A DNA stretch of 64,000 nucleotides, taken from positions 1 through 64,000 of the forward strand of contig DASTRY010000086.1 of assembly GCA_035760965.1 (NCBI GenBank). Reading direction: 5' to 3'. The position numbers and the translations under genes are program-made. Numbering within the stretch: the first letter of the stretch is position 1; every line of letters starts with the position of its first letter. The notes under the pieces are model-generated. The model did not search any database. It worked only from the letters and a program-made list of their open reading frames with translations, and was not told the origin of the DNA. Source of the DNA: JADGHX01 sp035760965 (lineage in GTDB: Bacteria > Pseudomonadota > Gammaproteobacteria > Steroidobacterales > Steroidobacteraceae). Positions 33,600 through 42,294 of the stretch are shown piece by piece.

Positions 33600-33624
33600 T
33601 GGCGTGCGTGGGAGAGATTCGAAC
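33600..33624 (-). repeat. Degenerate tRNA-Arg 3' end (old att site)
   Basis: TGGCGTGCGTGGGAGAGATT followed by CGAAC resembles the CCA end, acceptor and T-arm of the tRNA at 33853. The 90 bp to its left match the MNT start next to attL (2191-2280), so both flanks have the MNT-att order. Confidence 0.65.
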
Positions 33625-33852
33625 AGAGCCCGGCCATCTAAGCGCGGGATAGCACGGCGAGTAGCGCCGAAGCACATCGAGGTGACGGCGCGTGCGAGAA
33701 GCGAGCGGGAGTTCACCGTCAGCAACGGACGCGGGTCGCGCCACAAATCATCGTCGGGACACAGCCAACCGAAATGGCGTACTTTTTCTGAGACGCCACC
33801 GTACTTTTAATGAGACATCAGAGGAGCAAAAACTCCTTGAGAATCAAGGAGA

Positions 33853-33929
33853 TGGCGCGCCCGGAGAGATTCGAACTCCCGACCTTCTGGTTCGTAGCCA
33901 GACACTCTATCCAACTGAGCTACGGGCGC
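33853..33929 (-). tRNA. tRNA-Arg (anticodon ACG)
   Basis: 77 nt including an encoded CCA. Acceptor GCGCCCG pairs with CGGGCGC; D-arm GCTC/GAGT; anticodon stem TCTGG/CCAGA with loop CTACGAA (ACG); T-arm GGGAG-TTCGAAT-CTCTC. All arms fold. Its 3' half is the integration target of the island and is repeated at 2280-2324. Confidence 0.97.
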
Positions 33930-34057
33930 GCAGTCAAAACCGAAGACCCTGCGTTGGTCACTCCCTGGTCACTCCGCATCCGCTGCGGAAATCCCTCTTC
34001 TCCTAACTCCCCGCCGCCTCGGCGAAATCCACCCGATTCGAACCATCGGTTGACTTC

Positions 34058-34096
34058 TTCGTAGCCAGGCACTCTATCCAACTGAGCTACGGGCGC
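34058..34096 (-). pseudogene. tRNA-Arg 5' half
   Basis: Acceptor 5' strand, D-arm and anticodon loop match the tRNA at 33853-33929 with one mismatch; after CTACGAA the sequence diverges and the anticodon and T stems no longer pair. It looks like the chromosomal side left by an integration that brought a non-matching 3' half. Confidence 0.8.
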
Positions 34097-34098
34097 GC

Positions 34099-34674
34099 CG
34101 AAGACGAAAACCGTGGGCCGCGCGCGGGCGGCGGGACCGGCGTCGCGGGAGGTCGCATGCGGTGAATAGCTCGTCCAATCAGTGACTTACGTCTAGTGGG
34201 CGAGAGGTCGCAGGGCGTCCTCGGGCCTGCCACGGCGACGCTTCGGGGGCGCCTGCCGCGCGGCGGGCGCGCATCCTACCACAGCTCTGCGGGGCGCATG
34301 CCAGTGGTTGCGCTTTCGCGCGCCGGGCGATCGGCGCTTCAACCGCGCATCGGGCTGGGTGCTTGGGGCTCGTGCGCTCAAAGCGCAAGGCGCGCGCAGC
34401 TCCGCCGCGGTCGCGCCGGGTGGCGCACCGCGCACCGACCAAGGTCGTGAGCGATGCAGGTCCGCGGTGAATGCGCCGCGCGCGCAATCCGTCTTCAGCT
34501 CAGCGCGATGCCACGTCGCCGCGGCGCGCTCGCTTCTCCGTTGAGCCAGCGAGTCGAGCGAGACGTCGCGCCGTCGGATCGGGCGGCCTTCAATCGTCCT
34601 AGGATCGGAGCCGTTCACGCGGGCGGCGGCTCCGCGCGCTCGCGTCGTGCCCGCCGAGCAAGAGGAGTCAGAAC
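34099..34674. other. Gene-free stretch beside the att stack
   Basis: Very GC-rich; open frames on both strands are Arg/Ala-rich composition artefacts. AGAGGAG just before 34675 is the Shine-Dalgarno of the next gene. Confidence 0.5.
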
Positions 34675-35037
34675 ATGGCGCTCTACGTAGACGGCTTCGT
34701 CGTCCCGGTCCCGAAAAAGAAAGTCGATGCCTATCGCCGCATGGCAAAGCAGGCGAGCAAGATCTGGCGCGAGTACGGCGCGATGGATTACCGCGAATGC
34801 GTCGCCGACGACGTGAAGCCCGGCAAATGGACCTCGTTCCCGCAGAGCGTGAAGCTCAAGCCCGATGAGACCGTCGTGTTCTCGTGGATCACCTACAAGT
34901 CGCGCAAGCACCGGGATCGCGTGAACGCGAAGGTGATGAAGGACCCGCGCATCGCCGCGATGATGGCCGACGGGTCGCCGCCGTTCGATGCGAAACGGAT
35001 GATCTACGGCGGCTTCACGACGATCGTGTCGTTCTAG
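34675..35037 (+). CDS. DUF1428 (YbaA-like) protein
   Basis: 120 residues matching DUF1428 throughout (YVDGFVVPVPKKKVDAYRRM, VVFSWITYKSRKHRDRVNAK, DAKRMIYGGFTTIVSF). This is a dimeric ferredoxin-like alpha/beta fold of the dimeric alpha-beta-barrel superfamily; no activity is known. A strong Shine-Dalgarno is present. It is the first chromosomal gene to the right of the tRNA. Confidence 0.93.
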   Translation: MALYVDGFVVPVPKKKVDAYRRMAKQASKIWREYGAMDYRECVADDVKPGKWTSFPQSVKLKPDETVVFSWITYKSRKHRDRVNAKVMKDPRIAAMMADGSPPFDAKRMIYGGFTTIVSF

Positions 35038-35147
35038 CAGCGGCGGATGCATCGGCTCGCGAAGGCTTGGCGCAACGCTTCGATGGCCGCGGGATGCGTG
35101 GGCATCACGGCATGAGCACCACTCGCGGGAGCACCATCACACGGCAC

Positions 35148-35549
35148 CTACTCGCTTGGACCGGGCGGCGCCGCGTCGCTCGATTTGCGCTTGCGGCGCG
35201 GTGGACCGTCGCTCGGTTCGAACGTCTTGATCGGGCAGCGGCCGTCCCGGCACGAACACCGAGCTCCAGCGATCGAAGCTCGATTGAGCGCGCATGTCGA
35301 ACCCGACCGCGGTAGCGAAATTCAAGCCGACGCAGCGGCCGAGAAACTGCGCGTAGTACCACTTGCGGCTCGACGCCGGATCCACATGCCGCGGTGGTGA
35401 TCGGCTTGCCAGTTGCGGATCAGCCCGAAGGGAATCGACGCTTCGGGCTTCGCGATCGTGGCGGGCGCCGTGCTGAACCGTGCCACGGCGAGCGCCGCGG
35501 TGACCAGTGCGAGCCGGTACGGAACTCTCGAAGTCGTCATTGTGGGCAT
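35148..35549 (-). pseudogene. DUF6491-like exported protein, two frameshifts
   Basis: Three frames in series make one protein: signal peptide (PYRLALVTAALAVARFSTAP) and IPFGLIRNWQADHHRGMW; then SSRKWYYAQFLGRCVGLNFA, TAVGFDMRAQSSFDRWSSVF; then RCPIKTFEPSDGPPRRKRKS ending at 35148. Each step needs one missing base (near 35395 and 35240). The family occurs in xanthomonad-like bacteria; the function is unknown. Confidence 0.7.
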
Positions 35550-35675
35550 CCTTTTGTGCGTCGTGGCGCGCAGAGTGCCGCAAGGGCCGGCGCCGCTCTG
35601 TCAACCGGTTGACACAAGAGCTCCAGCTCGAAGAGCGCAGTTGCGTGTTCGGGCGCTAGCCAGTACACAGACGGC

Positions 35676-35927
35676 ATGCACCGAGGTCCTAACCCACGCG
35701 ATGCCGATCCTGCCGCCCGCCGCGCGCGCTACTTTCTTTATGTGCTCGGCGGCTTATTCGTGGCGCTCGGCTTTGCGCTCGAGAACGTGCCGATGCTCGC
35801 CGCCGTCACCCCCTGGTACTCAGGACGCGCGAGCGCGGCCATCGCTGTCGTGTTCCTGTCGATCGGGCGGTTCGGGTCCGACCGGCTCGTGCGTCGTTTC
35901 GAAGCGCTTCTGACCGGGTGGCCGTGA
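35676..35927 (+). CDS. Small two-helix membrane protein
   Basis: 83 residues: a hydrophilic start, two hydrophobic segments (FLYVLGGLFVALGFALENV, ASAAIAVVFLSIGRFG) and a basic end. Not assigned to a family. A terminator hairpin lies 240 bp downstream. Confidence 0.5.
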   Translation: MHRGPNPRDADPAARRARYFLYVLGGLFVALGFALENVPMLAAVTPWYSGRASAAIAVVFLSIGRFGSDRLVRRFEALLTGWP

Positions 35928-36163
35928 AAGTCGAGCCGGCAGCCGCTCGAGCTGCGGCCTTGCTGGCGAACCTCGCTCGCTGCGCTCACGGATAAGGGGC
36001 TGGCAGCCCCTCCGCCGGTACCAAAGCCCCCGCACCGCTCGCGTCAGAACAATCCGACAGCGCGATGCGAGCCTCCACCAATTGGCGCCGCGCCGTGCCT
36101 CAAACACACTGTCCTCGCAGATCAGAGATAGTCCTCGCGACGAAGATCGTTCTGCATACGAAG

Positions 36164-36189
36164 AAAGGGCCGCGGGATGCGGCCCTTTT
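36164..36189 (+). terminator. Intrinsic terminator
   Basis: AAAGGGCCGC-GGGAT-GCGGCCCTTT forms a 10-bp stem followed by TGTTTG. It lies between the small membrane gene and the PEBP-family gene. Confidence 0.75.
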
Positions 36190-36224
36190 GTTTGTGCGAC
36201 CGACTCACCGAAGAGGCCCTCGTC

Positions 36225-36857
36225 ATGCTCGGCAAGCTGCCCCAATCGCTCGGCCACGCACTGCAGGCCTACCGCGCCGGCCTCGACAAGCTTCTCTTCA
36301 ACCGCATCGACCTGCGTGAGGGTACGGCGCGGCTCGAAGTCACGAGCCTCGCGTTCGCCGATCACGCGCCGCTTCCGATCCAGTACACGGCTGACGGCGA
36401 AGGGACGTCACCGCCGCTCGCGTGGCGCGGCGTGCCGCCCGGCACGCACTCGCTCGCGCTGATCGTGGAGGACGCGGACTCGCCGACTCGCGAGCCGCTC
36501 GTGCACGCCATTGCTGTCGACATCGACCCAGAGCGCGATGGGCTCGCTGAGGGTGAGTTGGTGGAAGAGTCCGACGATGGCGCCGTGAACCTCGGGCGCA
36601 ACTCGTTCCTCCGGCAGGCGTGGTTGCCGCCCGATCCGCCCCCGGGTCATGGGCGGCATCGATATGCGTTTCAGCTATTCGCGCTGACGCCGGGTGAACC
36701 GTTTTCGGATGCGCCGGGGCGCGATGAGCTCGCCAAAGCGGTTCGCGAGCGCGCGATTGCGAGCGGTTGCCTGATCGGCACCTACGAGCGAGACAACACG
36801 GTGAAGATCCGGAAAACGGAGCCCGCTGCGATCGACACGGCGGCCGCTGCACAATGA
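36225..36857 (+). CDS. YbhB/YbcL-type PEBP (Raf kinase inhibitor-like) protein
   Basis: 210 residues from the ATG at 36225; earlier in-frame codons would start inside the terminator hairpin. An N-terminal helix (about 1-30) precedes the PEBP fold: LPIQYTADGEGTSPPLAWRG, SLALIVEDADSPTREPLVHA, GRHRYAFQLFAL. The conserved D-x-D-x-P and HR-type anion pocket is present. It is predicted to be cytosolic and to bind small ligands; the physiological role in bacteria is unknown. Confidence 0.9.
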   Translation: MLGKLPQSLGHALQAYRAGLDKLLFNRIDLREGTARLEVTSLAFADHAPLPIQYTADGEGTSPPLAWRGVPPGTHSLALIVEDADSPTREPLVHAIAVDIDPERDGLAEGELVEESDDGAVNLGRNSFLRQAWLPPDPPPGHGRHRYAFQLFALTPGEPFSDAPGRDELAKAVRERAIASGCLIGTYERDNTVKIRKTEPAAIDTAAAAQ

Positions 36858-36999
36858 GCCCGTGCATCACGGCGCTGCGCTGTACGGATCGGCTGACCGA
36901 CGTCGCAATGGCGAGCAACCTCTCAGAGCGCCCCGCGTGACGCTAGCAGGCGCACGGCATGTCTGTTCTATTGAACGTTCGCTGCTCGCCCTTATCGGC

Positions 37000-38115
37000 T
37001 CACTTCGCCCGCGCCAAGCATTGCTGATAACGGCTGTCGACGCGGCGCGCGAACCACTCCGTCGTCAGCTTGCGCGTGATCTTCGGGCTTTGCAGCCGAA
37101 TCTGCGGCACCATCGCGCGCGGGAGCGCTCGCCCGCGCGTCTTCTCGGCGAGCGCGAACACCCGCGAGTACACCTTTGTCTTCTCGAACGATGCATCGTC
37201 CTCGCGCTCGAGGTCGTTGCGAATCTGCGCGTCGCTCATGTCGATGCGGCTGGCGAGCTTTCTCACTGCAAGCTCCGTCTTGCTCGGCGTGCTCGCATCG
37301 CCGCCGTGCCGAAGCACGTCGCCGTCGAGCACCAGCTTCGTGCCGGACGCAATGCTCACCGCATTCTGGAACGCCACGTTGCGACTCGCGTAGTGTCCGG
37401 CGTTGTAGTCCGCGAACCGGTAGAGCAGATCATCGTACGAGGCCGGGTAATCGAGCAGGTGCGCGATCCCGAAATACAGGCCGCCGCGCCGCGTGAACAC
37501 TTCGCGGCGAATGCTCCCCGGTTGCGGGTACGGATAGCGTTTGCCCTTCGCGTGCTTCTCCGCGAACGCGATGCTCACCTGCATCGGTCCGCCCGTGCGC
37601 ACGGGATTCAGGTCGGCGAACAGGCGCTCGCCGAGCGGCACCATGTGGATGAAGTCCTCGAAGATCTCGCTGAGGTCCTTTTCGGTCCGGGCGCGGTCGA
37701 GGCGTTCGCTGTAGCTCATGCCGTTCGGTGAGGGAAGCGCGAGCGCCGCGCTCACGACGAGCTTCGGAACGCCATGGCCCGCCGCGCGCGATTCGATTTC
37801 GCGGCGCGCGATCGCAGGCAGGCCCGGCACGACCGGGTCCACTTGGAGGTTCGACTCCTGCTGCGCGACGGCGAGCACCGCACAGATGTTCTGCGTCGTG
37901 GGCGGCACGCCCAGCGCCTCGAACGCCGCGAAGATGTCGATGGCCCAGCCCGGCCGATTCGGGACGTTCGCCGGCATGAGCCTTGCGATCTCGGCACGCA
38001 CCGCGTCCGGATCGACCACGGGTGGACGCGGCGGGCTCGCGCAGCCCGCAAGCGTCGTGAGCGCGGCCAGCGCTAGCACGCCGAAACCGCGCGACAAACC
38101 CCGCAGCCGCCTCAT
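37000..38115 (-). CDS. DUF1615 lipoprotein
   Basis: 371 residues from the ATG at 38115: a lipoprotein signal (ALAALTTLAGC), then the DUF1615 domain to the C-terminus (ICAVLAVAQQESNLQVDPVV, YFGIAHLLDYPASYDDLLYR, FADYNAGHYASRNVAFQNAV). The Gln-Gln-Glu-Ser and Asp-Tyr-Asn-Ala-Gly motifs resemble lytic transglycosylases, so a periplasmic peptidoglycan role is plausible but unproven. It overlaps the KTSC gene stop by 1 nt (TGATG). Confidence 0.9.
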   Translation of the reverse strand: MRRLRGLSRGFGVLALAALTTLAGCASPPRPPVVDPDAVRAEIARLMPANVPNRPGWAIDIFAAFEALGVPPTTQNICAVLAVAQQESNLQVDPVVPGLPAIARREIESRAAGHGVPKLVVSAALALPSPNGMSYSERLDRARTEKDLSEIFEDFIHMVPLGERLFADLNPVRTGGPMQVSIAFAEKHAKGKRYPYPQPGSIRREVFTRRGGLYFGIAHLLDYPASYDDLLYRFADYNAGHYASRNVAFQNAVSIASGTKLVLDGDVLRHGGDASTPSKTELAVRKLASRIDMSDAQIRNDLEREDDASFEKTKVYSRVFALAEKTRGRALPRAMVPQIRLQSPKITRKLTTEWFARRVDSRYQQCLARAK

Positions 38116-38312
38116 CACTCGCTCAACGGGTCGCGGACGAACGCAAACCGATCGCGCACGTGCTCGTTGAAGAACTCGCCCTTCGAGAACGCCATCTTCA
38201 TTCTGGCGAAGATCTCCGGCGGCACATCCCGATACACATAGCGCTTCCCCGATTGAAACAGCTCGCGCCGCGCCTCGTCGTAGTCGAACGATCGAATGAC
38301 TGCAGACGGCAT
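38115..38312 (-). CDS. KTSC domain protein
   Basis: 65 residues: AVIRSFDYDEARRELFQSGK, YVYRDVPPEIFARMKMAFSK, GEFFNEHVRDRF, the full KTSC pattern (small domain seen next to RNA- and lysyl-tRNA-related proteins and alone). Translationally coupled to the DUF1615 gene. Function unknown. Confidence 0.88.
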   Translation of the reverse strand: MPSAVIRSFDYDEARRELFQSGKRYVYRDVPPEIFARMKMAFSKGEFFNEHVRDRFAFVRDPLSE

Positions 38313-38333
38313 ATCGATCCATTGCTCCGCAAC

Positions 38334-39854
38334 TCACATTCCAGGTCGACGCCGCGATAGCACGAGGCCCGCGACGCCGAGTGCGAGCGCGAACGCCCCA
38401 CTCGCCCGCAATCCGACCCGCGCAAACAACGTCGGCGCGTACGCCGGAGGCACCACCGTGTCGAGCACGCCCTCGCGACCCGGTGGCAGTGTACGCACGA
38501 CGGCACCATCGGGACCGATCACCCCCGAAATACCCGTCGGCGTCGCACGAACCACCGGCACGCCCTCCTCGATCGCGCGCATGCGCGCCTGCGCGAGATG
38601 CTGCGGCGGGCCCCACGCGCCGAACCAGGCGTCGTTCGACGGATTGAACAGAAAAACAGGCCGATGTGCACGCTCGAGCACATGACCCGAAAAGATGATC
38701 TCGTAGCAGACCTGCACGCCCACTGCTCCGAAGCCCGGAACGTCGAACGTGCCCGGTCCGGTGCCGCGAGCGAAATCGCCCTCGCCCGGCACGAGTCGCG
38801 ACAGCCCGATACGCTCCAGAATCGGCCGCAACGGCAAGTACTCCCCGAAGGGCACGAGATGCTTCTTGTCGTAGCGCCAGAGCAAGCTCCCGTCGCTGCC
38901 GAGCGCGAAGACGCTGTTGTGATATTCCTTGGGCTCACCCTGCTCATCGAGCGTGACGGATTCGCCGCCGGTCAGCAGCACATCGCCCGGCTCGAGCAGT
39001 CGGGCAAGCGCCGCGCGTGCCGCTGGCTCGAGCTCCAGAAACCGGAACGTCGCGTCCTCCGGCCACAGAATCAACCGCGGATGAGTCGTCGGCGTACGTG
39101 ACAAGCGCATGTAGATGCGCTCGTTGCGCGTGACCTGTTGCACATCGTACTTCTGCTCTTGGCCGATATTCGGCTGCACGATGCGTACAGGAATGGCGCG
39201 GCCGATCGGAGTGCTCGGCACTGAAATGGAAACGACCGCCAACGCACCCAGAGCGACGGCGACGCCGACCGCCGCACGCCACGCACCGCGGAACGCGAGC
39301 CACAGCGCCCCAGCAGTCGCGATGAGCACACCGGACAAGCCGTACACGCCGATCCACCGCGCGGCGTGCGCGATGGGCGGCACAGCCAGCCACACGGTAC
39401 CCAGCGGATTCCACGCGAACCCCGTGAACAGCACACCGCGCAGCCATTCCGTCGCGATCCACAGGGCCGCGAAGAGCAGCACGAATCCAAGCGAGACGGT
39501 GCGCCCGCGATAGACGCGCCAGGTCACAGCGGCGCTGATCGCCGGAAACAGCGCGAGATAGAACGACAGCAGCACGACCGCGCCGATGCCGAAGCTCGCC
39601 GGCATGTTCGCCTGATACGTGAACGCCGTTGCGATCCAATTGAGCCCGACGAGGAAATGCCCTGCTGCGAACAGCCAGCCCACACCGAAAGCAGTGCGCG
39701 CCCGCGGCGCGCGCGCGATGCAGTCGAGCAGGAACGCCATCGCGATGAACGTGAGCGGCCACCACACCAGCGGCTCGAACCCGAGCGAAGAGAGCGCCCC
39801 CGCCGCCGCGGGCGCCGCAAACGCGGCCCCTGCCCTGAACCATCGCTGTGTCAT
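38334..39854 (-). CDS. lnt: Apolipoprotein N-acyltransferase
   Basis: 506 residues: about seven membrane helices (1-200) and a periplasmic nitrilase-type domain. Catalytic triad: Glu in ILWPEDATFRF, Lys in YDKKHLVPFGEYLPL and Cys in GVQVCYEIIF. A last helix follows (ALALGVAGLVLS). It acylates the N-terminal Cys of lipoproteins in the inner membrane, the final step before Lol export. Length and layout fit Lnt of gammaproteobacteria. Confidence 0.96.
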   Translation of the reverse strand: MTQRWFRAGAAFAAPAAAGALSSLGFEPLVWWPLTFIAMAFLLDCIARAPRARTAFGVGWLFAAGHFLVGLNWIATAFTYQANMPASFGIGAVVLLSFYLALFPAISAAVTWRVYRGRTVSLGFVLLFAALWIATEWLRGVLFTGFAWNPLGTVWLAVPPIAHAARWIGVYGLSGVLIATAGALWLAFRGAWRAAVGVAVALGALAVVSISVPSTPIGRAIPVRIVQPNIGQEQKYDVQQVTRNERIYMRLSRTPTTHPRLILWPEDATFRFLELEPAARAALARLLEPGDVLLTGGESVTLDEQGEPKEYHNSVFALGSDGSLLWRYDKKHLVPFGEYLPLRPILERIGLSRLVPGEGDFARGTGPGTFDVPGFGAVGVQVCYEIIFSGHVLERAHRPVFLFNPSNDAWFGAWGPPQHLAQARMRAIEEGVPVVRATPTGISGVIGPDGAVVRTLPPGREGVLDTVVPPAYAPTLFARVGLRASGAFALALGVAGLVLSRRRPGM

Positions 39855-40063
39855 CTACGCTCGTCTTGGACGGTGAGCGGCGGTAAGCCTGCGCAATGGC
39901 GCAGTCCGCCGCAACTCGAGTGCCGCGCGAAGGCGCGGTGTGATCCTGACGGTATCGTGAAGCAATACGGCGAGCCGAGATGCCGCTCTTCCCTGCCGGA
40001 CGCTCGATCAGCCGCGAAGCGATACCGTGAGCGGCGATCCGACTCCCTACGCCGGGCGCGGGA

Positions 40064-42184
40064 TCAGCGAAGCGTGGCAGGCTTCTTCTCGGCCACGCGG
40101 GCGGGGGCGTGGGCCGGCGCGGCGGCATCGCGCGAGGACGTCGGCGGGCTAGGCGCGGGAGCGCGCGCGTCGCGGGACACATCGGGCGCCTTGGGTTTCG
40201 CGCTCTCCGACGTCTCCAGCAGTTGCGCGCAATTCGCATCCTTCGCCAGTCCGGGATCGACGAACGCCAGAATCGCCGCGAAGGGCGTCAGCGCCGCACC
40301 GAGCGCGGTTGCAATCGCACCCTGCTTCACCGTCTTGCCGACATCGATGCCGATAGACGGCTTGCGCAGATGCCCGCCGATCTCGATCGGCGTGCGCAAC
40401 CGCGTGAGTCGCAGATGCTTCGGCTCTCCCTTGATCTCGAAGTCGAGCTCCTCGGTTCCGAGCTGCGCGTCGCCGCGCCCGGTGATGCGCACGTCCTTCG
40501 TGTCGAACACGACGCGATCGGCAGACATCGTTCCATTCTCGACGGTGAACTCCGCGACGCCGCAGCGAATCTCGGACTTGTCGTCCAGACCCTTCATCAG
40601 CAATCCGACGCCGCGCGCCACGTTGATGCCCGTCAGCTCGGCGAAAGCGGCCGTCACATCGCCGTGCGGCAACACCAACGACACGCGCCCGTCCGCGCTC
40701 GCCATCACATCGTGTACGGAATCGCCATGGCCGCTGAGCACGGCGCGCCCCTGCATCGTGCCGTTGAGCGGCGCCAGCGCGCCCGGCTTCTTGCTCTTGA
40801 ACTGATCGAGCTTCAGATCCCGCAGTCGCACGTCGAGCCGCGTCTGCGGAATCTTGCCGCGCGCATCGATCCGCGTGGTGCCGCTGATCTTCCCTTCCGG
40901 CATCTCGAATTCGAACGGCGTGAGCGCGAGCAGGCCATCGTCCAGCGTGATGTGGAAGGCGACCTGCTTCAGTGGCAGGGATCCGGCCTCGACCGCCTGC
41001 GCGCGATAGTGCACGTCTGCGTCCATGGCCCGCACGCGATTCACTTGCAGGCGCGCCGTCGGAAATAGGCGGGCATTCGCCGGCGCCTTCTCGGTGGCGC
41101 CTTGCTTCGAGGGCTTCGGCTTCTCGTCCTGTTTCTGTAATGAGCCGCCCGCCTTCGGCTCCGCGCCGACCGAGGCGACGAGATCGCGCAGGCGCAGCTG
41201 CTTCGAGGTCAGCTCGCCGCGCAGTGTGGGTCGTTTCCGCGAAGCGTCGAGCGTGAGCTCGCCACTCACGTCGCTCTTGCCCAGCGTCCCGACGATCTTC
41301 GTCGCCTTGAAGACCTTGAGGTTGCGCTCGATGTGCGCGGCGATATCGAACGGCGGCGAGTTGGGCATTGCGAGCTGCGTCAGGTAGTAAAGATCGGCGA
41401 GATCGCCACCCTTCGCGTGCACGTTGAGCTGCAGATGCCCGAGATCGAACGGCTTCTTCACGACCCCGTTCGAGGTGACCCGCACCTCGCCGGCGGCGAG
41501 CTGCATGTCGAACGGATACGGGCGGTCGGGATCGAGATTGATCAGCGGCCCGCCGGTGACCTCCATCCGAAACGGCTGCTCGTTGATCGTGCCCTTGCCT
41601 TTAATTCGAAACGCGTGCGGATCGTCCTGCGACTCCTTCTCGCGCGCCTGCAGCGTGCCGTCCACCTGCAGATGCAGGATCTCGTCGCGAATGGTCAGCC
41701 GACCGGACTGGATGAGGAAATCGCGCACCGCGGGCAGCTTTGGCGGCCGTCCGGCCGGCGCGTTGCTCGGGCGCGTGCTCTCGAACGTCCAGTTCGCGCG
41801 GCCCGAGGGGTCTCGATGCAGGTACACGTTCGGCCGCACGAGCTCCACGCGCGGCAGAATCACGTCGCCTTTCAGCAGGGGCAGCAGCTTCAGCTGCACG
41901 TCGAGCCGGTCGACGTGCATCATGGGGCGCGACGGCTCCCACGGCGGATTGCCGACGGTGAGACCGCTCACGCTCGCGTGGGGCGTCAACGACCAGAGAT
42001 GAACGTCGAGCGGGCCGTCGATCTTCACCGTGCGCCCGGATCGCGCCGAGGCCATCCGCTCGATGGGTCCCTTGAGCGCGTTCCAATCCATGAACACGAG
42101 CGTCAGCAGAACGGCGGCGATCAGAACGCCGATGGCGACGCCCGTCCACTTGAGCGCGGAGCGCGACTTGCGGCTCAGGATCAT
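40064..42184 (-). CDS. AsmA family protein
   Basis: 706 residues: an N-terminal anchor helix (GVAIGVLIAAVLLTLVFMDW), AsmA N-domain features (SARSGRTVKIDGPLDVHLWS, VGNPPWEPSRPMMHVDRLDV), a long beta-groove region, and a C-terminal AsmA_2 domain (FAELTGINVARGVGLLMKGL, IEIGGHLRKPSIGIDVG). The last 60 residues are Ala/Pro-rich. AsmA-like proteins bridge the periplasm and are thought to move phospholipids to the outer membrane. Confidence 0.93.
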   Translation of the reverse strand: MILSRKSRSALKWTGVAIGVLIAAVLLTLVFMDWNALKGPIERMASARSGRTVKIDGPLDVHLWSLTPHASVSGLTVGNPPWEPSRPMMHVDRLDVQLKLLPLLKGDVILPRVELVRPNVYLHRDPSGRANWTFESTRPSNAPAGRPPKLPAVRDFLIQSGRLTIRDEILHLQVDGTLQAREKESQDDPHAFRIKGKGTINEQPFRMEVTGGPLINLDPDRPYPFDMQLAAGEVRVTSNGVVKKPFDLGHLQLNVHAKGGDLADLYYLTQLAMPNSPPFDIAAHIERNLKVFKATKIVGTLGKSDVSGELTLDASRKRPTLRGELTSKQLRLRDLVASVGAEPKAGGSLQKQDEKPKPSKQGATEKAPANARLFPTARLQVNRVRAMDADVHYRAQAVEAGSLPLKQVAFHITLDDGLLALTPFEFEMPEGKISGTTRIDARGKIPQTRLDVRLRDLKLDQFKSKKPGALAPLNGTMQGRAVLSGHGDSVHDVMASADGRVSLVLPHGDVTAAFAELTGINVARGVGLLMKGLDDKSEIRCGVAEFTVENGTMSADRVVFDTKDVRITGRGDAQLGTEELDFEIKGEPKHLRLTRLRTPIEIGGHLRKPSIGIDVGKTVKQGAIATALGAALTPFAAILAFVDPGLAKDANCAQLLETSESAKPKAPDVSRDARAPAPSPPTSSRDAAAPAHAPARVAEKKPATLR

Positions 42185-42294
42185 CGCCTGAGCCTAGTGT
42201 GAGCGGAGGCCGCCGCCTATGTCGCGGCGGCCCCCGTGAACGTCAGCACACTCCTACAACGGAGCTTGGCGGGAGTGCGCGGTTCGAGGCAACG

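Noticed and set aside
2280..33897. Integrative and conjugative element or prophage
   Set aside because: No relaxase, type IV secretion, capsid, terminase or tail genes are visible; only an integrase remains.
33692..34064. Open frames across the tRNA region encoding ARPERFELPTFWF-like peptides
   Set aside because: These are translations of the antisense strand of tRNA-Arg, a common annotation artefact.
36177..36224. Longer N-terminus of the PEBP-family gene
   Set aside because: It would begin inside a strong intrinsic terminator, and the added residues do not look like the family.
38116..38616. N-terminal extension of the DUF1615 protein
   Set aside because: It is antisense or out of frame to the KTSC and lnt genes; a lipoprotein signal starts at 38115.
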